From positions 1 to 29,938 of the forward strand of contig VBJT01000137.1 in the NCBI GenBank assembly GCA_005880075.1: a stretch of 29,938 bases of DNA. Reading direction: 5' to 3'. Every line of letters begins with the position of its first letter. Position 1 is the stretch's first letter. A model generated the notes under the pieces. It was not told where the DNA came from and did no database searches. It saw only the letters and a program-made list of their open reading frames with translations. Shown one piece after another: positions 7,462-16,414 of this stretch. The translations under genes were made by a program, and so were the position numbers. Origin of the DNA: Chloroflexota bacterium (lineage in GTDB: Bacteria > Chloroflexota > Dehalococcoidia > SM23-28-2 > RBG-16-64-32).

Positions 7462-10400
7462 TTGAAATACATCGGCCTGATAATAATCGCCCTGGTGGCC
7501 GCTGCAGGCCTGGTCGCGGGCACCGGCCCGGGGCATGCTAATGCGAACGTATATACCGTCAGCAACACGGGCGACAGTGGTGACCTGACATCGGGCGACG
7601 GCGTGTGTGAAGTGACGCTGGGCGTCGGCGATTGCACTCTCCGCGCCGCGATTCAGGAGGCAAACGCCACACCCGACGTCGATACAATCAACTTCAACAT
7701 ACCCACGAGTGACCCGGGATACGGCGCCTTGGGTTGGACAGGCGTCTATCACATTGAGCCCGAAGACCCGCTGCCGCTAATCAGCCAGCCGGTGGTTATC
7801 GATGCTACCTCACAACCTGGCTGGGTCGATAAGCCAATCATCTGGCTGGATGGGTCTACGGCGGGAGGAGCGTCTGATGGCTTCAGCATTATCGGCGGCG
7901 GAACGACTATACGCGGCTTCGTAATCACGCACCTTGGCTCGGTGATCAACGGTGGTGCCAACGCCATCTACATCGAAGGCCAGGGCGGCAACGTAATCAA
8001 GGGTAACTTCATCGGCATTAGGCCGGATGGGAGCGACACGGCCGGCGGTTGGGGGACTATGGATGATGCGATATTCATTAACGGTTCACCTAGCAACACG
8101 ATTGGTGGCCCCGATAACCTCTCCGCAGGCTCCTGTACCGGCGATTGCAACATCATCGCGGGCTCCGGCCGCGGCGTCACTGGCGCGAACGCGCGCGGTA
8201 TCCGAATCGTTGGCGCAGGTGCGACAGGGAATGTAGTCCGCGGCAACTTCATCGGCACGAACGTCCTCGGGACAACGGATGAAGGGAACAACCTCGACGG
8301 CGTTCTAATAGACGGAGCGAGTGGCAATACCATGGGCGGGACGGCGGCCGGCGCGGGCAACCTCATCGCGGGTAATAACTCAGATGGCATTGAGATAAGC
8401 GGCGGTGCGGCAAGTGGCAACCTTGTACAGGGCAACGTTATCGGCCTGAAGGCTTCGGGCGGCTCAACTCTTGCAAACTTCGGCAGTGGCGTTCACATCG
8501 TCAGCGCCCCGGACAACATCGTGGGCGGGTCTGTTGCTGGCGCGAGCAACGTCCTCTCCGGCAACTTCAGCCATGGCGTTCACATCGAGAAGTCAGGAAG
8601 CATCACAGGTAACGCGACTGGGAACGTCGTTCTGGGCAACTACATTGGTACTAACCCAGCCGGCACAACTGACTTGGGGAACAACCAGGACGGCGTGCAG
8701 ATCAACGGGGCGCCCACGAGTACTGTCGGAGGCAACTCCGCCGGGGCCCGAAACGTAATCTCGGGAAACAACAGCGACGGCGTTAGCGTTAGCGGCGCTT
8801 CCTCAGGCACCGTGGTTAAAGGGAACTATATTGGTACTAACGCCGCCGGCTCGGCGGGGATCGCCAACGGACAGTTCACCACGGGCTCCGGCGTGCGCGT
8901 AGGCACAGCGGGCGTAACAATCGGGGGCACCGCCGCCGGTGATGGTAACGTCATCTCGGGTAACAATGCCTATGGCATTGACGTCAACGGCTCCACTGCG
9001 GATGGCACGGTTGTGCAGGGCAACCTTATAGGCACAGACGCCACAGGAACGGCGGCAATCGGCAACACTCTCAACGCCGGAATCGGTGTCAATAGCGGAA
9101 AGAATACCCAGATCGGTGGTGCTACCGCCGGCGCCCGCAACGTCATCTCAGGCAACGGCCCCGGCCAGGCGGACGGCATCTTGATCCAGGGCACCGCCGC
9201 AACCGGCAACATGATCAGGGGCAACTACATAGGCACCGACGTGACCGGGCTCGCCGCGCTGGGCAATGGCGGCGACGGGGTCTTCATCGTCGGCCAGAAT
9301 AGTAACGCCGTAGGCGGGACAGGCGCCGGTCAAAGCAACGTTATCTCCGATAACAACCACGGCATCGAGATCGCGGCCGGTGGCAGCGGCAACCTGATCC
9401 AGGGCAATTACATCGGCTTGAACAAGGACGGAACTGCTGCGCTGGGCAATGGGGGGGATGGCGTGCTCATCCAAGCCTCGCCCGGGAACATCGTTGGAGG
9501 CGTTGCTCCCGGCGCTCGAAACGTCATCTCCGCGAACAACGCTGCGGGAGTGGACATCGTGGGCTCCGCGTCCACTGGCACGATCGTCCGAGGCAACTTG
9601 ATTGGAACGGACATTGGCGGCACGGTGGACCTCGGTAACGCCACAGACGGCGTCTCTATCAACGGGGGCATTAACACAGTCGTTGGTGGGACGACCGCTG
9701 AAGCGCGGAACATCATTTCGGGAAACAACAACGCCGGCGTATTCATCAATGCTGGAAACGCGCCCGCCCCGAACAACTTGGTTCAGGGCAACCGCATAGG
9801 CACTGACGCCGCCGGCACCGGCGCACTCGGCAACACGTTCGACGGCGTGAAGGTCGGCGGAAACGCTCAAAACAACACCATCGGCGGCACGGTGGCGGGC
9901 GCTGGCAACGAGATAGCTTATAACGGCACCAACGGCGTATTGATCGACTCAGGCTTGGGCAACTCCGCGCTCTCCAACTCGATCCACTCTAACGGCAGTC
10001 TCGGCATCAACCTCGGCCTCGACGACGTCACACCCAACGACCTGGATGACCCCGACACCGGAGCCAACAACCTCCAGAACTACCCTGCGCTCACGTCGGT
10101 CGTGAGCGGTGCGTACGGCACATCACTGGCCGGATCACTCAACAGCATCGCCAGCACTACGTTTACGCTGCAATTCTTCGCCAATAGCAGTTGCAACGGC
10201 CCTTCGCCCTTCGACTACGGCGAGGGTGCGACGTTACTGGGATCGTTCAACTTCACAACGAATTCCGGGGGGGACGTCAACTTCAGCGAGTTCGTCCCGG
10301 TCGGTGGCTTCGCAGGCCAGTCGATTTCGGCGACAGCCACCGACCCCGCCGGCAACACCTCCGAGTTCGCCCAGTGTGTGACTGCGAGCTTCACAGCCGA

Positions 10401-11931
10401 TTCGGATGGCGACGGCGTGCTTGATAGCGCACCGGACAACTGCCCGGTGACACAGAACCCTGGCCAGCAGAACACGGACGGCGACAGCAGGGGCGACGCC
10501 TGCGACAACTGTCCATCCCTGTCGAGCCCTGATCAGACCGACACTGACAGTGACGGACTGGGCAACCCCTGTGATCCTGACGACGACAACGACGGGGTGG
10601 CCGACGGGAGCGACAACTGTCCGCTGGCCGCGAACACGGACCAGGCGAATGCAGACAGCGACGCACAAGGCGACGCCTGCGATCCAGATGATGACAACGA
10701 CACCGTACCGGACATTACCGACAACTGTCCGCTCTTCCCCAACCTTGACCAGGCCGACACGGACGGCGACGGCATCGGCGACGTCTGCGACGGCGGGCTC
10801 GGCTATTACCACCCGTTGACGCCGTACCGGCTCTTGGATACCCGCTCCGGCCCTCAGGGCGTGCCCGCAGGAAAACTCGGCCAGAACTCTGAGATCACCG
10901 TCGATGTCACCGGCGGCGCGAGCGGCGTGCCTGCCACAAACGTCTCCGCCGTCGTGATCAATGCAACGGTGACAGAGCCGACGATGGGCAGTTATCTGAC
11001 CGTCTACCCAACGGGAGTGCCGCGGCCGCTGGCATCGAATCTTAACTTCTCGGCCGGTCAGACAGTTCCGAACCTGGTGACGGTGAAGGTTGGCGTTGAT
11101 GGCAATGTGAAGATCTACAACAACAGCGGCCAGGTGCACGTCATCTTCGACGTTGTTGGCTGGTACGGGGGACCGGCGGGCGGCTCGCGCTACAACGCGC
11201 TCACACCTGCCCGCATCCTCGATACTCGTACTGCGCCGCAGGGTACGCCGGCGGGCTCTGTCGACCAAAACGAAACTGTCACTGTAGTCGTGACCGGCGT
11301 TGGCGGTGTACCGGCGAATGCGACGGCCGTGGTCCTCAACGTAACGATTACCGGGCCGACTTCTGCTAGCTTCCTCACGGTGTACCCGTCTGACCCCGCT
11401 GTTCCACTGCCCAACGCGTCGAACCTGAATTTCGACACGGGACAGACCGTGCCAAACCTTGTGATCACTAAGGTGGGGCCCGACGGCAACGTTAAGGTCT
11501 ACAACAGATTCGGTTCCGTCCACGTGATATTTGATGTGGTCGGCTACTACGCCGCGAGCGGTGACCTCCTATATCCGATTACACCGGCCCGCGTGCTCGA
11601 TACACGCACCGGTCCGCAAGGCACGCCCACCGGCGCCGTAGGGACGGCTCCGGCCGGCACGAGGGTAGATGTGACGGTGGGAGACGTTCCTGCGACTGCA
11701 TCGGGCGTCATCGTCAATACCACCGTCACCCAGGGCACGCAGGGCAGCTATCTAACCGTCTGGCCCTCAGGTGTGGGGCGTCCGCTTGCATCGAATCTGA
11801 ATTTCGCGGCTGGACAGACCGTCCCGAACTTGGTGATGGTGAAAGTAGGTACCGGCGGCAACGTTCAAGTCTACAACAACAAAGGGCAGGTCGATGTCAT
11901 CTTCGACGCCGTAGGCTACTTCGCACCATAA
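7462..11931 (+). CDS. Large secreted beta-helix / TSP3 / triple C-terminal-domain surface protein
   Basis: The TTG start at 7462 has a strong site, GGAGGGAGG (7445-7453). The 1489-aa product starts with a signal peptide (about residues 1-28, MKYIGLIIIALVAAAGLVAG). A short region with GDCTLRAAIQEAN, typical of secreted parallel beta-helix proteins, precedes ten ~60-65-aa units (about residues 176-833) with the pattern GNxIGT-DGV-IGG-GAxNVISGNN. An Ig-like domain ending ATDPAGNTSEFAQC follows (about 880-975). Residues ~979-1111 hold thrombospondin type 3-like calcium motifs (DSDGDGVLDSAPDNCP and similar). Three copies of a ~120-aa domain (RLLDTR...SNLNF...GQTVPNLV...HVIFDVVGWY) occupy 1113-1489. 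No membrane anchor or sortase signal is visible. I infer an adhesive or structural extracellular role; no catalytic residues are evident. Confidence 0.9.
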   Translation: MKYIGLIIIALVAAAGLVAGTGPGHANANVYTVSNTGDSGDLTSGDGVCEVTLGVGDCTLRAAIQEANATPDVDTINFNIPTSDPGYGALGWTGVYHIEPEDPLPLISQPVVIDATSQPGWVDKPIIWLDGSTAGGASDGFSIIGGGTTIRGFVITHLGSVINGGANAIYIEGQGGNVIKGNFIGIRPDGSDTAGGWGTMDDAIFINGSPSNTIGGPDNLSAGSCTGDCNIIAGSGRGVTGANARGIRIVGAGATGNVVRGNFIGTNVLGTTDEGNNLDGVLIDGASGNTMGGTAAGAGNLIAGNNSDGIEISGGAASGNLVQGNVIGLKASGGSTLANFGSGVHIVSAPDNIVGGSVAGASNVLSGNFSHGVHIEKSGSITGNATGNVVLGNYIGTNPAGTTDLGNNQDGVQINGAPTSTVGGNSAGARNVISGNNSDGVSVSGASSGTVVKGNYIGTNAAGSAGIANGQFTTGSGVRVGTAGVTIGGTAAGDGNVISGNNAYGIDVNGSTADGTVVQGNLIGTDATGTAAIGNTLNAGIGVNSGKNTQIGGATAGARNVISGNGPGQADGILIQGTAATGNMIRGNYIGTDVTGLAALGNGGDGVFIVGQNSNAVGGTGAGQSNVISDNNHGIEIAAGGSGNLIQGNYIGLNKDGTAALGNGGDGVLIQASPGNIVGGVAPGARNVISANNAAGVDIVGSASTGTIVRGNLIGTDIGGTVDLGNATDGVSINGGINTVVGGTTAEARNIISGNNNAGVFINAGNAPAPNNLVQGNRIGTDAAGTGALGNTFDGVKVGGNAQNNTIGGTVAGAGNEIAYNGTNGVLIDSGLGNSALSNSIHSNGSLGINLGLDDVTPNDLDDPDTGANNLQNYPALTSVVSGAYGTSLAGSLNSIASTTFTLQFFANSSCNGPSPFDYGEGATLLGSFNFTTNSGGDVNFSEFVPVGGFAGQSISATATDPAGNTSEFAQCVTASFTADSDGDGVLDSAPDNCPVTQNPGQQNTDGDSRGDACDNCPSLSSPDQTDTDSDGLGNPCDPDDDNDGVADGSDNCPLAANTDQANADSDAQGDACDPDDDNDTVPDITDNCPLFPNLDQADTDGDGIGDVCDGGLGYYHPLTPYRLLDTRSGPQGVPAGKLGQNSEITVDVTGGASGVPATNVSAVVINATVTEPTMGSYLTVYPTGVPRPLASNLNFSAGQTVPNLVTVKVGVDGNVKIYNNSGQVHVIFDVVGWYGGPAGGSRYNALTPARILDTRTAPQGTPAGSVDQNETVTVVVTGVGGVPANATAVVLNVTITGPTSASFLTVYPSDPAVPLPNASNLNFDTGQTVPNLVITKVGPDGNVKVYNRFGSVHVIFDVVGYYAASGDLLYPITPARVLDTRTGPQGTPTGAVGTAPAGTRVDVTVGDVPATASGVIVNTTVTQGTQGSYLTVWPSGVGRPLASNLNFAAGQTVPNLVMVKVGTGGNVQVYNNKGQVDVIFDAVGYFAP
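7987..9965 (+). repeat. Ten degenerate in-frame ~190-bp repeats (beta-helix units)
   Basis: The coding sequence repeats with a ~180-200 bp period, each unit encoding GN-x-IGT, a DGV/GV strand, an IGG turn and a NVISGNN turn. The repeats are diverged at DNA level, so they are old protein repeats rather than a recent expansion. Confidence 0.85.
10798..11928 (+). repeat. Three tandem copies of a C-terminal extracellular domain
   Basis: Copies run at about 10798-11175, 11188-11553 and 11566-11928. Each begins LTP/ITP-x-R-hydrophobic-LDTR and ends with VIFD(V/A)VG(W/Y)(Y/F). Many secreted actinobacterial and Chloroflexi proteins carry this unit; its ligand is not known to me. Confidence 0.8.
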
Positions 11932-12156
11932 GTAGGAGGCGACGGCGTGTCCGCCGGATATTGGCTCTGGGTCCCTCTGGGCCGGCGCCTACCGTCGAAG
12001 TTCGGGGGTGCCATGCGCGCTATTGGCACAGGTCAGCCGAGCTAATCCGGCGTAACTGATTTCTCGGCTCGCAGGTCGATTGTTATGGCTTTGTTACGCA
12101 GTGGTGCTGCTTCTGCTACATCCTCTTGATAATCAGCGGACTAGTATTCGCGCATT

Positions 12157-12299
12157 GGGCGGACAGAGCGCCCCTTGACAGGAGAGGCTCCGCCCCCAGG
12201 GATGCACCCCATTGGGATTGCTCTCTCCGCCCTGTAAGTGGTGGCCGGTGCCGACTTCACGGTCTAACCGTGGACAGGCAACCGGTCACCAACTTTTTT
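12157..12299 (+). ncRNA. Candidate structured RNA ending in an intrinsic terminator
   Basis: The first stem pairs 12157-12169 (GGGCGGACAGAGC) with 12220-12232 (GCTCTCTCCGCCC), 13 bp with one mismatch, enclosing ~50 nt. A second hairpin follows six nt later. I do not recognise an RNA family: RNase P, tmRNA, SRP and 6S signatures are not seen. It could be an independent small RNA or the end of a long 3' UTR of the surface-protein gene. It is not a riboswitch for the following gene, which is on the other strand. Confidence 0.4.
12239..12299 (+). terminator. Rho-independent terminator, + strand
   Basis: An 11-bp outer stem (12239-12249 with 12281-12291, one G-U pair) continues after a bulged A into GCC/GGC. 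Across a small internal loop lies a perfect inner hairpin CACGGT-CTA-ACCGTG (12258-12272). Six T residues (12294-12299) follow immediately. The T-tract serves only + strand transcripts; the minus-strand direction lacks one. Confidence 0.75.
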
Positions 12300-12303
12300 A
12301 GAA

Positions 12304-13854
12304 CTAGAGCGGCCGCCAGCTGTGTCCGTCCGCCTCAATGAGTTCGTCGGCCCCTTCCGGCCCCGAGGTCCCTGCCTGATAGTTCGGAAATTCGGGCGCA
12401 GGTAGTTCTTCCCAGGCGTTGAAGTACTGGTCCGTGATCCGCCAGGCCGCCTCCACCTCATCGTTCCGCGCGAAGAGAGTGGCGTCTCCCTGCATGGCAT
12501 CGAGCAGTAGCGTCTCATATGCGGAAGGCGCCGCGGCCAGGTCCGTGGGCATGTAGGTGAAGTCCATGTTCATCGGCCGTATCCGCAGCGGTGAGCCGGG
12601 CACTTTCGTATGGAACATTAGCGAAATCCCCTCGTCGGGTTGAATCCGCATCGTGAGGAGGTTCGGCTCCAGGCTCGCCCCCTCGACCAGGAATTCCCGG
12701 AACAACAGGTGCGGCACCTTTTTGAACTGGATGCCGATCTCCGTGCTGCGCTTCTTCATCCGTTTGCCCGTCCGCAGATAGAACGGCACATCGCCCCAAC
12801 GCCAGGCATCGACGAACATCTTAAGTGCGACATACGTCTCGGTGGTCGAGTTCGCGCTCACGTTCTCCTCTTCGCGGTAGGCGCGCGCCGGCGTACCCCC
12901 CACTATCCCCCGCCCATATTGGCCGCGCACCGTAGACCTCTGCACTTCCTCCCTGCTTAGCGGCCGAATTGCCTCCAGCACCTTCACCTTCTCGTCACGC
13001 ACCCACCGCCCGTTGAAGGCGATCGGCGCTTCCATCGTGACGAGAGAGAGCAGCTGCAACATGTGGTTTTGCACCATGTCCCGAAGTGCCCCGGACTCCT
13101 CGTAGTAGCGGCCGCGCTCGCCGATGCCGATGCTTTCTGCAACGGTGATCTGAACATGGTCGACGTATCGCCTGTTCCAGACCGGCTCGAAGATACCGTT
13201 AGCGAAACGGAAGACCAGGATATTCTGGACAGTCTCCTTGCCGAGATAGTGGTCGATACGGTAGACGTCATCTTCCGAGAAGACACTGTGTATCACCCGG
13301 TTCAAATTGCGACACGACTCTAGGTCACGCCCAAAAGGCTTCTCGATGATGACCCGCGACCAATGTCCACCGGCGCCATGCGCTCTGGCGTGCCCGCTCT
13401 GGCCGATCTCATGGATGATCGGGGCGTACGCGCTCGGCGGCACCGCGAGGTGATAAAGGTGGCTCCCCGGTATCCCCCGCTCGTGCTCGAGCTGCTCGAG
13501 GCGTTCGTCCAGCCTGCCGTGGCTCGGCGTCTTATCGTAATCGCCCGCCACGTAGAACAAGCTCTCGGCGAAGCGCGCCCACGACTCCGGATCGATGGGA
13601 CGCCGCGAGAACTCGCTTACCGCTTCCTTCGCGTGCTCGCGGAACTCGCTGTCGCTCCATTTCGTCCGCGCGAACCCAACAATCGGGCACTGAGGCGGCA
13701 ACGCCTTGTCGACCATCAGGTTATAGAGCGCAGGCAAAAGCATCCGCCGCGTGAGGTCTCCCGACGCCCCGAAGATCACGATCGTGCACGGTTCGGCGGC
13801 CGGCTCGGTCCGCACACGGTCCGGCGCTGTCGCTGTCGTCGCCTGCGCGCTCAC
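12304..13854 (-). CDS. zwf: Glucose-6-phosphate 1-dehydrogenase
   Basis: This cytoplasmic enzyme oxidises glucose 6-phosphate to 6-phosphogluconolactone with NADP(+) or NAD(+), the entry step of the oxidative pentose phosphate pathway. The GTG at 13854 overlaps the gnd stop as GTGA and gives 516 aa, the normal family size. A longer in-frame extension to 14010 would run through gnd and is rejected. Visible motifs are the cofactor-binding GASGDLTRR (residues 29-37), EKPFG (171-175) and the active-site signature RIDHYLGKE (199-207). Position 38 is Met in GASGDLT-RRM where many family members have Lys. The C-terminus GHSWRPL is typical. It is the last gene of the pgi-gnd-zwf group; no lactonase gene is in view. 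Confidence 0.97.
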   Translation of the reverse strand: MSAQATTATAPDRVRTEPAAEPCTIVIFGASGDLTRRMLLPALYNLMVDKALPPQCPIVGFARTKWSDSEFREHAKEAVSEFSRRPIDPESWARFAESLFYVAGDYDKTPSHGRLDERLEQLEHERGIPGSHLYHLAVPPSAYAPIIHEIGQSGHARAHGAGGHWSRVIIEKPFGRDLESCRNLNRVIHSVFSEDDVYRIDHYLGKETVQNILVFRFANGIFEPVWNRRYVDHVQITVAESIGIGERGRYYEESGALRDMVQNHMLQLLSLVTMEAPIAFNGRWVRDEKVKVLEAIRPLSREEVQRSTVRGQYGRGIVGGTPARAYREEENVSANSTTETYVALKMFVDAWRWGDVPFYLRTGKRMKKRSTEIGIQFKKVPHLLFREFLVEGASLEPNLLTMRIQPDEGISLMFHTKVPGSPLRIRPMNMDFTYMPTDLAAAPSAYETLLLDAMQGDATLFARNDEVEAAWRITDQYFNAWEELPAPEFPNYQAGTSGPEGADELIEADGHSWRPL

Positions 13855-14747
13855 TCCGTTTTCACCGCATGGCCACCGAACTCCTGGCGCAGCGCGGCGA
13901 TCAATTTCGCGCCGAACGATTCCTCCTGGCGTGAGCGGAAGCGTGCGAACAGAGCATGTGCCAGCGCTGTCGCCGGCACGTCGTGCTCGATCGCCTCGAA
14001 CACCGTCCACCGGCCCTCACCCGAGTCCTCGACATAACCCCGAATGGCCGCAAGCTTCGCGTCGCGCTCCAGCGCCAGCTCCGCCAGCTCGAGCAGCCAT
14101 GAACGTACCACGCTCCCCTGGTTCCAGAGCGACGCGATTTGCCGCAGGTCCAGCTCGTAGCGGGACGCATTGAGCAACTCGAACCCTTCCGCGTACGCCT
14201 GGAGCATCCCGTACTCGATGCCGTTGTGCACCATCTTCACGAAATGTCCCGCCCCCGGCGGCCCCATGTACGCGTACCCATCCGCCGGTGCCAGCGACGC
14301 GAAGACCGGCTCCATCCGCCGGAAGATCTGCTCTTCCCCGCCGATCATCAGGCAGTACCCGTTCTCCAATCCCCAGATGCCGCCGCTCGTGCCGCAATCG
14401 ATGAAGTGCAGCCCCTTCTCCGAAAGCTCCTCCGCGCGCCGAATCGAGTCCCGATAATACGAGTTCCCCCCGTCGATGATCGCATCGTCCTGCTCTAGCA
14501 GCGGGGTGAGCGCGCCGATCGTCTCCGTCACCGGCGCCCCCGAAGGGATCATCAGCCACACGTGCCGCGGCGGCACGAGCTTTGCGATCACCTCCTCGAG
14601 GCTCTTCGCCGGTAGTGCACCCTCCTTCGTGGCTCGTTCAACGGAGGCAGGGTCCCGTCCGTAGGCCACCACCTCGTGGCCGTCACGCAGCAGGCGTGTC
14701 GTCATGTTTCCGCCCATGCGACCCAGTCCCACCATACCGAGCCGCAA
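13851..14747 (-). CDS. gnd: 6-phosphogluconate dehydrogenase (short form, decarboxylating)
   Basis: This enzyme converts 6-phosphogluconate to ribulose 5-phosphate and CO2. At 298 aa it belongs to the short form (about 300 aa) rather than the ~470-aa form. GLGRMG at residues 7-12 binds the dinucleotide, IDGGNS is at 91-96, the substrate loop CGTSGG at 118-123, and KMVHNGIEYGM (171-181) holds the catalytic Lys171 and Asn175. The short forms are often NAD-dependent, but cofactor preference cannot be fixed from what I see. The start is TTG at 14747, 3 nt after the pgi stop. The gene lies between pgi and zwf and overlaps zwf by 4 nt, so the three enzymes should be made together. Confidence 0.95.
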   Translation of the reverse strand: MRLGMVGLGRMGGNMTTRLLRDGHEVVAYGRDPASVERATKEGALPAKSLEEVIAKLVPPRHVWLMIPSGAPVTETIGALTPLLEQDDAIIDGGNSYYRDSIRRAEELSEKGLHFIDCGTSGGIWGLENGYCLMIGGEEQIFRRMEPVFASLAPADGYAYMGPPGAGHFVKMVHNGIEYGMLQAYAEGFELLNASRYELDLRQIASLWNQGSVVRSWLLELAELALERDAKLAAIRGYVEDSGEGRWTVFEAIEHDVPATALAHALFARFRSRQEESFGAKLIAALRQEFGGHAVKTE

Positions 14748-14750
14748 GGG

Positions 14751-16358
14751 TCAGCCTCCCGGCGCGGATGCCGGAGTGGCCGTCGGCGCCGCGCTCTGCT
14801 GGATTGACTCGACCAGCCGGGCGAGCCCCGCCGTCGGCTCATCGCCCAGGTGCAGGCGCATCACCCGCCGGCCTTTCGACTGCAACGCTCTGAAGTCGCC
14901 GAGCGCCTGCGCCCGTTTGAGCATGCCGAACCCGTAGGGTGACTCCGGTATCGGCAGGTCTTCGGGATCGTCCGCAGTCAGCTGCAGAAATACCGCGCGA
15001 TCGGTCCCGCCTTTATGCAGCTGTCCGGTCGAATGCAAATAGCGCGGGCCGTAGCCCGCAGTTGTCGCCAGGTGCGTTGGAAAGCGAACGGACGCTCGAA
15101 TCCGCGCCAGTAGATCGTCGTTCTCGGGCTTCCGCTGGAGGAACGCCTGGATGGCGAAGTAGCTCCCGGGCGTTGCTCCCCGCGCGGCGGCCAGCAGGAG
15201 CGGTCCGTTATGCGGTGTCAGTGTTTCTCCGCCACCATCCGGGTCGAGTGAGCCCTGCGCCAGGATGGCGGCGGTCGCGTCTTTCGCTTCCTGCACATCC
15301 GGTTCGTCGAACGGGTTCACCCCGAACAGCGCGCCGGCGGTCGCGGTCGCGATCTCCCAGCGCAGGAACTCCGCCCCGAGGTCGTACGCATTCGGCATGT
15401 CTATGGTAATCACCGGGTGCCCTGCCGCCTCCAACGCCTGCACCTGCTCGTCGAGCGCGTCCAGTCGGTCCGCCGCTCGCATTCGCACGAACGCGCGGTC
15501 GTCCGCGTACACCTCCGGACGGCCCACCGGCTCGCCGTCGACCGGAATCAGACCCTTGCCGTCCTTCCCCGTGCTCTCCGCCAGCAGCTGCTCCGCCCAC
15601 GCGCCGAAGCCGGGCAGGCCACCAGGTAGGAACGTCACCTTGTCGCGCCCATTCCCTGCCAGCTCCGCAAGCGCCGCGCCGAGACCCAGGCCCGCTTTCA
15701 GATCGAGCCTTCTAGCGCTGTCCAGCAGCAACCGGATGTCGACGCCGATGATTGCGGCCGGGACAAGGCCGACGTAGGAGAGGGCCGAGTATCTCCCGCC
15801 GACATCCGGGGGGTTGAGGAAGCATCGCCATAAGCGCTGCTCGGTCGCCAGTTCCTCGAGCGGTGTCCCCGGGTCGGTGATCGCGACGAAATTGTCGAGC
15901 GGCCCTCCACTAAGTGTTCGGACCTTCGCGGCGAAATAGCGGAATAGCGATATCGTCTCCAGCGTTGTCCCCGACTTGCTCGAGATGATGAAAAGCGTTC
16001 GCATCAGGTCGAGCGACCGCTCTACCGCCAGGATCGAAGCCGGGTCAGTCGTATCGAGTACGGTCAGCTCCGGCCGCCCTGGCGCGGCCCCGAACGTCGC
16101 CTGCAAGACCTCCGGCGCAAGTGAGCTGCCCCCCATGCCCAGCAGGACAGCCCGCTGATAGCCGCGCGTTCGCACCTCCTGCCCGAACGCCTCGAATTCG
16201 GCCCGGCGCACGGCCATCGAGTCGTGCAGCGTCAGCCAGCCGAGGCGGTCACGGACCTTCGCCTGCTCCTCCGGGTCGTCCGTCCAGAGCGAAGCGTCCT
16301 TCGCCAGCAGCCGCCGGAGAATCTCGGTCTGATCGCTTGTGTGGGGTGGTGGGTTCAA
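14751..16358 (-). CDS. pgi: Glucose-6-phosphate isomerase
   Basis: It interconverts glucose 6-phosphate and fructose 6-phosphate. Phosphate-binding and family motifs are LGMGGSSL (73-80), SSKSGTTLET (126-135), GGRYSALSYVGLVPAA (187-202) and a late YLHSTGQLHKGG. The 535-aa protein resembles the isomerase half of the bifunctional transaldolase/isomerase proteins found in several phyla, but here it stands alone and transaldolase is a separate gene 2.7 kb upstream. The TTG start at 16358 has only a weak AGGCAGG site. The last ~15 residues form an Ala/Thr/Pro-rich tail. Translation is closely followed by gnd (3-nt gap). A putative promoter lies ~57 nt upstream, so expression need not depend on the genes further up. 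Confidence 0.95.
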   Translation of the reverse strand: MNPPPHTSDQTEILRRLLAKDASLWTDDPEEQAKVRDRLGWLTLHDSMAVRRAEFEAFGQEVRTRGYQRAVLLGMGGSSLAPEVLQATFGAAPGRPELTVLDTTDPASILAVERSLDLMRTLFIISSKSGTTLETISLFRYFAAKVRTLSGGPLDNFVAITDPGTPLEELATEQRLWRCFLNPPDVGGRYSALSYVGLVPAAIIGVDIRLLLDSARRLDLKAGLGLGAALAELAGNGRDKVTFLPGGLPGFGAWAEQLLAESTGKDGKGLIPVDGEPVGRPEVYADDRAFVRMRAADRLDALDEQVQALEAAGHPVITIDMPNAYDLGAEFLRWEIATATAGALFGVNPFDEPDVQEAKDATAAILAQGSLDPDGGGETLTPHNGPLLLAAARGATPGSYFAIQAFLQRKPENDDLLARIRASVRFPTHLATTAGYGPRYLHSTGQLHKGGTDRAVFLQLTADDPEDLPIPESPYGFGMLKRAQALGDFRALQSKGRRVMRLHLGDEPTAGLARLVESIQQSAAPTATPASAPGG

Positions 16359-16414
16359 GCGCCTGCCTACGCGCGGATGCGGATAAGGCTGTGCATGGTT
16401 GGCCTCCGAGGACT

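Larger units (their letters stand above)
11932..12303. other. Gene-free 372-bp gap between convergent genes, rich in inverted repeats
   Basis: No credible CDS lies here. Besides the structure listed at 12157-12299, it holds a short hairpin CGGCG-tgtc-CGCCG (11943-11956) just after the upstream stop and a 7-bp inverted repeat AGCCGAG/CTCGGCT (12035-12041 and 12063-12069). A GATAAT at 12128-12133 could be a -10 element for a transcript covering the structured part, but no good -35 element accompanies it. Confidence 0.6.

Noticed and set aside
7987..9965. Regularly spaced repeats that might suggest a CRISPR array
   Set aside because: The period is ~190 bp, the units are degenerate, and they lie in frame in a secreted protein; they are beta-helix units.
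10234..11523. 429-aa open frame on the minus strand
   Set aside because: It is antisense to the TSP3 and C-terminal domains of the surface protein and has Arg/Val/His-rich shadow composition with no start site or motifs.
12175..12180. Perfect TTGACA as a promoter -35
   Set aside because: No -10-like hexamer lies 16-18 bp downstream; it is part of the structured RNA region.
11932..12300. RNase P RNA, tmRNA, SRP RNA or 6S RNA in the structured gap
   Set aside because: No P-loop-conserved core, tRNA-like end, GGAAGGAAGCA-type loop or 5'-3' closing stem with central bubble was found.
12300..12318. A stretch resembling a cloning-vector polylinker (CTAGAGCGGCCGCCA)
   Set aside because: Read on the minus strand it encodes the conserved zwf C-terminus GHSWRPL and stop, and the flanking sequence is not vector.
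13855..14010. Longer start for zwf
   Set aside because: It would extend into gnd by 52 codons with no conserved residues; GTG 13854 gives the normal length and a 4-nt overlap.
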